A stretch of 17,278 nucleotides of DNA from an uncultured Collinsella sp. GTDB taxonomy: Bacteria; Actinomycetota; Coriobacteriia; Coriobacteriales; Coriobacteriaceae. Where the stretch lies: NCBI GenBank assembly GCA_959600835.1, contig CAUGNQ010000044.1:1-17278 (forward strand), in the 5' to 3' direction. The translations under genes were made by a program, and so were the position numbers. Positions 14,703-17,278 of this stretch are shown here, one piece after another; the first letter of the stretch is position 1; every line of letters begins with the position of its first letter. The notes under the pieces were generated by a model. That model was not told the origin of the DNA, searched no databases, and worked only from the letters and a program-made list of their open reading frames with translations.

Positions 14703-15746
14703 ATGGAAAAGCTCGATGTTGTGAATGCGGCGCTTATCGCCCTGCGTGCTGGCGAGACGTGCGAGCTCGTGGTCGTGGCCGGCACGGCGGGGTCGTCGCC
14801 GCGCGGCGTGGGCGCCTGGATGGCCGTCTTTGCCGACGGTAGCCAGGCGGGCACCATCGGCGGCGGCAAGATTGAGCTCTTTGCGCTGGACGAGGCGCGA
14901 GAGCTGCTGGCCGCGGGGCAATCGCGTCTGGTCCGCTACACCATGGGCGGCGAGAACTCCGATACCGGCATGATCTGCGGCGGAGCTATCTGCCTGTGCT
15001 ACCTGCATCTGGATGCGACCCAGGCACCGTTGCTCCAGTCGGTTGCCGACGTCTTGGCGTATCGACGCATCGGCGACTTCGTCATTGACTTTGAGCCGTT
15101 TATCGCAAGCGCGCTCGAGGGCGATGTGGCCGAGTACCATGGCGAGGAGTCGCGCCGCACCATTGTGGGTTGCCCCGGGCTTTCGCTGGCGGAAGAGGGG
15201 GGTAACGTCACCTACACCAACGCCGCCTCCGAGATTCCTCCCGTGCACATCGAGACGCTCTGCCCCGAGGGCCTGACCTACATCTTTGGCTGCGGACACG
15301 TGGGCGCCGCGACGGCGCGCGTGCTCACGGCGGCGGGCTTTGCCGTCGTGGCCTGCGACGACCGTCCCGGCACGTTGACGCCCGAATGGGTGCCCGGTGT
15401 CTACGATCGTCGCCTGGTCGATTACAAGAACCTGAGCAAGCAGTGCCCCATCGGCCCGCGCGACCTGGTGGTCGTCGCCACGGCGGGTCACAAGTCCGAT
15501 ATAGACGTGGTGATTCAGGCCATGCGCGCCAAGCCTGCCTACCTGGGCTGCCTGGGATCGCGCCGCAAGACGGCCTTTGTGCGTGCCCGCCTGGAGCAGG
15601 AGGGCTTTACGCAGGAGCAGATCGACGAGCTGCACCTGCCGATCGGTGTCGCCATCGAGGCCGAGGACCCCGAGGAGATCGCCATCTCCATCGCCGCCGA
15701 GATGATCCACCTGCGCCGCACCAAACTCGTCCCCCGCAAACGCTAG
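14703..15746 (+). CDS. xdhC: XdhC/CoxI family molybdenum hydroxylase maturation protein
   Basis: A 347-residue protein with both standard XdhC parts. The N-terminal XdhC_CoxI region shows AGTAGSSPRGVGAWM (26-40) and TIGGGKIE (51-58), with MICGGAI at 90-96. The C-terminal Rossmann region shows FGCGHVGAATARVL (195-208) and LGCLGSRRKT (281-290). XdhC binds molybdenum cofactor and inserts its sulfurated form into xanthine-dehydrogenase-like enzymes, which it protects until they are filled. In selenium-dependent loci the family accompanies YqeB and YqeC. The ribosome site GAAGG overlaps the yqeB stop region. It ends 127 bp before the permease, which has its own promoter-like leader. Confidence 0.9.
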   Translation: MEKLDVVNAALIALRAGETCELVVVAGTAGSSPRGVGAWMAVFADGSQAGTIGGGKIELFALDEARELLAAGQSRLVRYTMGGENSDTGMICGGAICLCYLHLDATQAPLLQSVADVLAYRRIGDFVIDFEPFIASALEGDVAEYHGEESRRTIVGCPGLSLAEEGGNVTYTNAASEIPPVHIETLCPEGLTYIFGCGHVGAATARVLTAAGFAVVACDDRPGTLTPEWVPGVYDRRLVDYKNLSKQCPIGPRDLVVVATAGHKSDIDVVIQAMRAKPAYLGCLGSRRKTAFVRARLEQEGFTQEQIDELHLPIGVAIEAEDPEEIAISIAAEMIHLRRTKLVPRKR

Positions 15747-15816
15747 TCGCATCCCAAATGAGCTGCCCCGGTCCTCTGCCGCATGCGGGTCAAAATGCTA
15801 CCTGTGCCATATGCCC

Positions 15817-15822
15817 TATAAT
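15817..15822 (+). promoter_or_regulatory. -10 hexamer TATAAT upstream of the permease
   Basis: A perfect TATAAT, 51 bp before the permease start. A transcript from it would begin near 15829, inside the hairpin described next. No consensus -35 is seen at the normal distance, which would fit an activator-dependent promoter. Confidence 0.45.
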
Positions 15823-15824
15823 GT

Positions 15825-15850
15825 CCGCCCGTTGGGCGGCATAGGGCCGC
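15825..15850 (+). promoter_or_regulatory. Two overlapping hairpins in the permease leader
   Basis: CCGCCC-GTT-GGGCGG (15825-15839) overlaps GCGGC-ATAGG-GCCGC (15836-15850). The two stems share bases 15836-15839, so only one can form at a time. They lie 13-38 bp before the permease ribosome site GGGAGG (15863-15868). The first palindrome could also be a DNA operator over the start point. Confidence 0.35.
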
Positions 15851-15873
15851 TGCCTAGGGTATGGGAGGCGCAA

Positions 15874-17187
15874 ATGGCAGAGTCGGCAGCAGGGGACGCC
15901 CTGTTCGAGCGTACGGGAAAAGTATCGTTTGTGCAGGTATTGCCCCATGCGTTGCAACATGTGCTGGCGGCGTTCGCGGGCATCGTCACGCCCGCCATCA
16001 TCATTGCGTCGGTCTGCGGCTTTACCCCTCAAGAGGAAGCCGCCGTCATTCAGGCATCGCTGGTTCTCTCGGCGCTCGACATTTTCCTTCAACAGTTCCC
16101 CATAAAAGGCGTCGTCGGTTCGGGCCTGCCCATCGTGATGGGCGCGAGCTTCACCTTCGTGCCGGCACTCAAGGCGGTCGGTCTCGAACTTGGCTTTGAG
16201 GCCGTGCTGGGTGCCCAGGTAATCGGTGGCGCGCTCGTCGTGCTCTTCGGCCTGCTGTTTAGGCGCGTGAGTTTTCTGTTCCCGGCCCCGGTGCTCGGCA
16301 CCGTCATCTTTGTCATTGGCCTGTCTCTGTGCCCGGTCGCTGTGGCTTCTATGGCGGGCGGGGAGGGCGCTGCCGATTTCGGCAGTGTCACCAACTGGGC
16401 CGTCGCGCTCGTGACGTTTGTCGTCACCTTTGTGGCCGGTAACTACGGCAAGGGCGCGCTCAAGCTGGGCAGCATCCTGGCCGGTATCTGCGCGGGCTTT
16501 GTTTTGGCTGCGGTGTTGGGCATGGTCGATTTCTCGGCCATCGCGACCGCCAGCTGGTTTGCTCCGCCGGCACTTGGCGCTCATCGTCTGGTGTTCGACC
16601 CGGCCGCGTGCGCCGTCGTGGGCGTTGTCGCCATTGTTAACGCCGTGCAGGTCATGGGCGAGTTTGCCGCCGTGTCGTCCGCTGCGCTCGATACCCCTGC
16701 GACCGATAGCCAGATCTCGGGTGGCCTGATCGCCAACGGCCTGGTCGGTATGCTGTCGGGCTTTTTGGGCGGCGTCCCCACGGCAACCTTTGGCCAGAAT
16801 GTGGGCATTATCGCCGAGAACAAGGTCGTCAACCGCATGGTCTTTACGCTTGCCGCCGCCATCTTGCTCATCGCGGGCCTGCTGCCCAAGTGCGCGGCAG
16901 TGCTCACGTCCATTCCGCAGCCGGTAATCGGCGGCGCCACCATTGGCGTGTTCGCGACCATCGGCATGAATGGCGTGGTCATGTTTGCCCGCCACGGTCT
17001 GTCTCAGCGCGATACCACGCTCATGGGACTCTCTATCGCCTTTGGCACGGGCATTGAGCGCACGGCCGGCGCGCTTGCCGGCACTGGATTCCCCGCATGG
17101 GTTGGCACCGTCTTTGGCGGATCCTCCATTGCCGTCGCCGCACTTGTCGCCGTCGTCCTCAACCTGGTCCTGCCTCGCCAAAAATAA
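15874..17187 (+). CDS. NCS2 family purine (xanthine/urate-type) permease
   Basis: A 437-residue polytopic membrane protein with about 12-14 hydrophobic segments, of the nucleobase-cation symporter-2 (NAT) family. SGLPIVMGASFTFVPAL (83-99) is the conserved early motif. GGVPTATFGQNVGIIAENK (299-317) holds the NAT signature, with Q308 and N309 in the substrate site. Members import xanthine, urate or uracil with protons. Placement at the end of a purine-degradation and molybdenum-hydroxylase cluster points to a purine or urate as substrate. ATG 15874 is preferred over an upstream in-frame ATG at 15811 because GGGAGG lies at 15863-15868 and the -10 box overlaps the longer form. Substrate among purines cannot be fixed from sequence. 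Confidence 0.9.
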   Translation: MAESAAGDALFERTGKVSFVQVLPHALQHVLAAFAGIVTPAIIIASVCGFTPQEEAAVIQASLVLSALDIFLQQFPIKGVVGSGLPIVMGASFTFVPALKAVGLELGFEAVLGAQVIGGALVVLFGLLFRRVSFLFPAPVLGTVIFVIGLSLCPVAVASMAGGEGAADFGSVTNWAVALVTFVVTFVAGNYGKGALKLGSILAGICAGFVLAAVLGMVDFSAIATASWFAPPALGAHRLVFDPAACAVVGVVAIVNAVQVMGEFAAVSSAALDTPATDSQISGGLIANGLVGMLSGFLGGVPTATFGQNVGIIAENKVVNRMVFTLAAAILLIAGLLPKCAAVLTSIPQPVIGGATIGVFATIGMNGVVMFARHGLSQRDTTLMGLSIAFGTGIERTAGALAGTGFPAWVGTVFGGSSIAVAALVAVVLNLVLPRQK

Positions 17188-17198
17188 CGCCCCATATA

Positions 17199-17278
17199 TG
17201 AGTTGGGGGTGCGGACAGAAAGCTGGACCGCGGGGCGGTCCGGACTGGAGGTTCGCATGTACAGCAGGGAGAAGGTCG
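17199..17278 (+). mobile_element. Probable left end of an IS3-like insertion sequence (partial)
   Basis: After the permease stop the sequence changes to a G-rich block (TGAGTTGGGGGTGCGGACAG onward) resembling the terminal repeat and leader of IS3-family elements, followed by a strong ribosome site and the first codons of an ORF. GGACCG (17225-17230) and CGGTCC (17236-17241) form a hairpin just before the GGAGG. The right end is outside the window, so the call rests on resemblance only. Confidence 0.4.
17257..17278 (+). CDS. Start of a transposase-like ORF, truncated by window end
   Basis: ATG 17257 is preceded by GGAGG at 17247-17251 and begins MYSREKV. Short N-termini of the form MYS-(E/R)-E are common in IS3-type OrfA transposases of Coriobacteriia. 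Only seven complete codons are visible, so the product cannot be established. Confidence 0.35.

Noticed and set aside
13836..15752. 638-codon minus-strand open frame across yqeB and xdhC
   Set aside because: The plus strand carries two complete, recognisable proteins here. The antisense translation is rich in Arg/His/Asp and shows no family motif.
15790..17181. 463-codon minus-strand open frame across the permease
   Set aside because: The plus strand encodes a clear NCS2 transporter. The antisense product is an Arg/Asp/His/Gly-rich artefact.

Overview
The window looks like chromosomal DNA from a high-GC gut actinobacterium of the Coriobacteriia, most likely Collinsella or a close relative. 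This is inferred from the strong G/C preference at third codon positions, the AGGAGG-type ribosome binding sites and the gene content. No rRNA or other taxonomic marker is present, so the assignment is an inference.

Left part (1-4524), accessory/defence region of lower GC. A piece of a type I restriction specificity subunit (HsdS) runs off the left edge on the minus strand and has no clear start. Divergent from it is a large GmrSD-type nuclease (DUF262 + DUF1524 + DUF5655-like tail). Next comes an AAA ATPase of the DUF4143 family with a PD-(D/E)XK-like C-terminus, preceded by four repeats spaced exactly 33 bp apart.

Middle (4562-6602). A proline-rich protein with a single membrane span and a YheO-like PAS/HTH regulator lie on the minus strand. 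The regulator is divergent from ygeX. The 277-bp gap between them holds two copies of the palindrome AACAAA-N3-TTTGTT, the best candidate operators in the window.

Right part (6603-17187), a selenium/molybdenum-linked purine (urate/xanthine-type) degradation cluster. ygeX (diaminopropionate ammonia-lyase), ygeY (M20 hydrolase) and ygeW (carbamoyltransferase-like) are codirectional and end at a strong intrinsic terminator (10870-10908). They are followed by a MocA-like cytidylyltransferase and a dihydropyrimidinase/hydantoinase (hyuA). yqeC is on the opposite strand and divergent from yqeB-xdhC. Last is an NCS2 purine permease with its own leader.

From family knowledge, the permease imports a purine or urate. 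A molybdenum hydroxylase, not present here, would be matured by MocA/YqeB/YqeC/XdhC. HyuA, YgeY and YgeW would open and strip the ring products down to 2,3-diaminopropionate, which YgeX splits to pyruvate and ammonia.

At the extreme right, what looks like the left end of an IS3-like insertion sequence begins, with a ribosome binding site and the first codons of a transposase-type ORF. No tRNA, rRNA, CRISPR array or recognised riboswitch was seen. No stretch over 300 bp lacks a gene; the larger gaps (2914-3201, 6326-6602, 7818-8056, 9443-9643) are described as separate entries.
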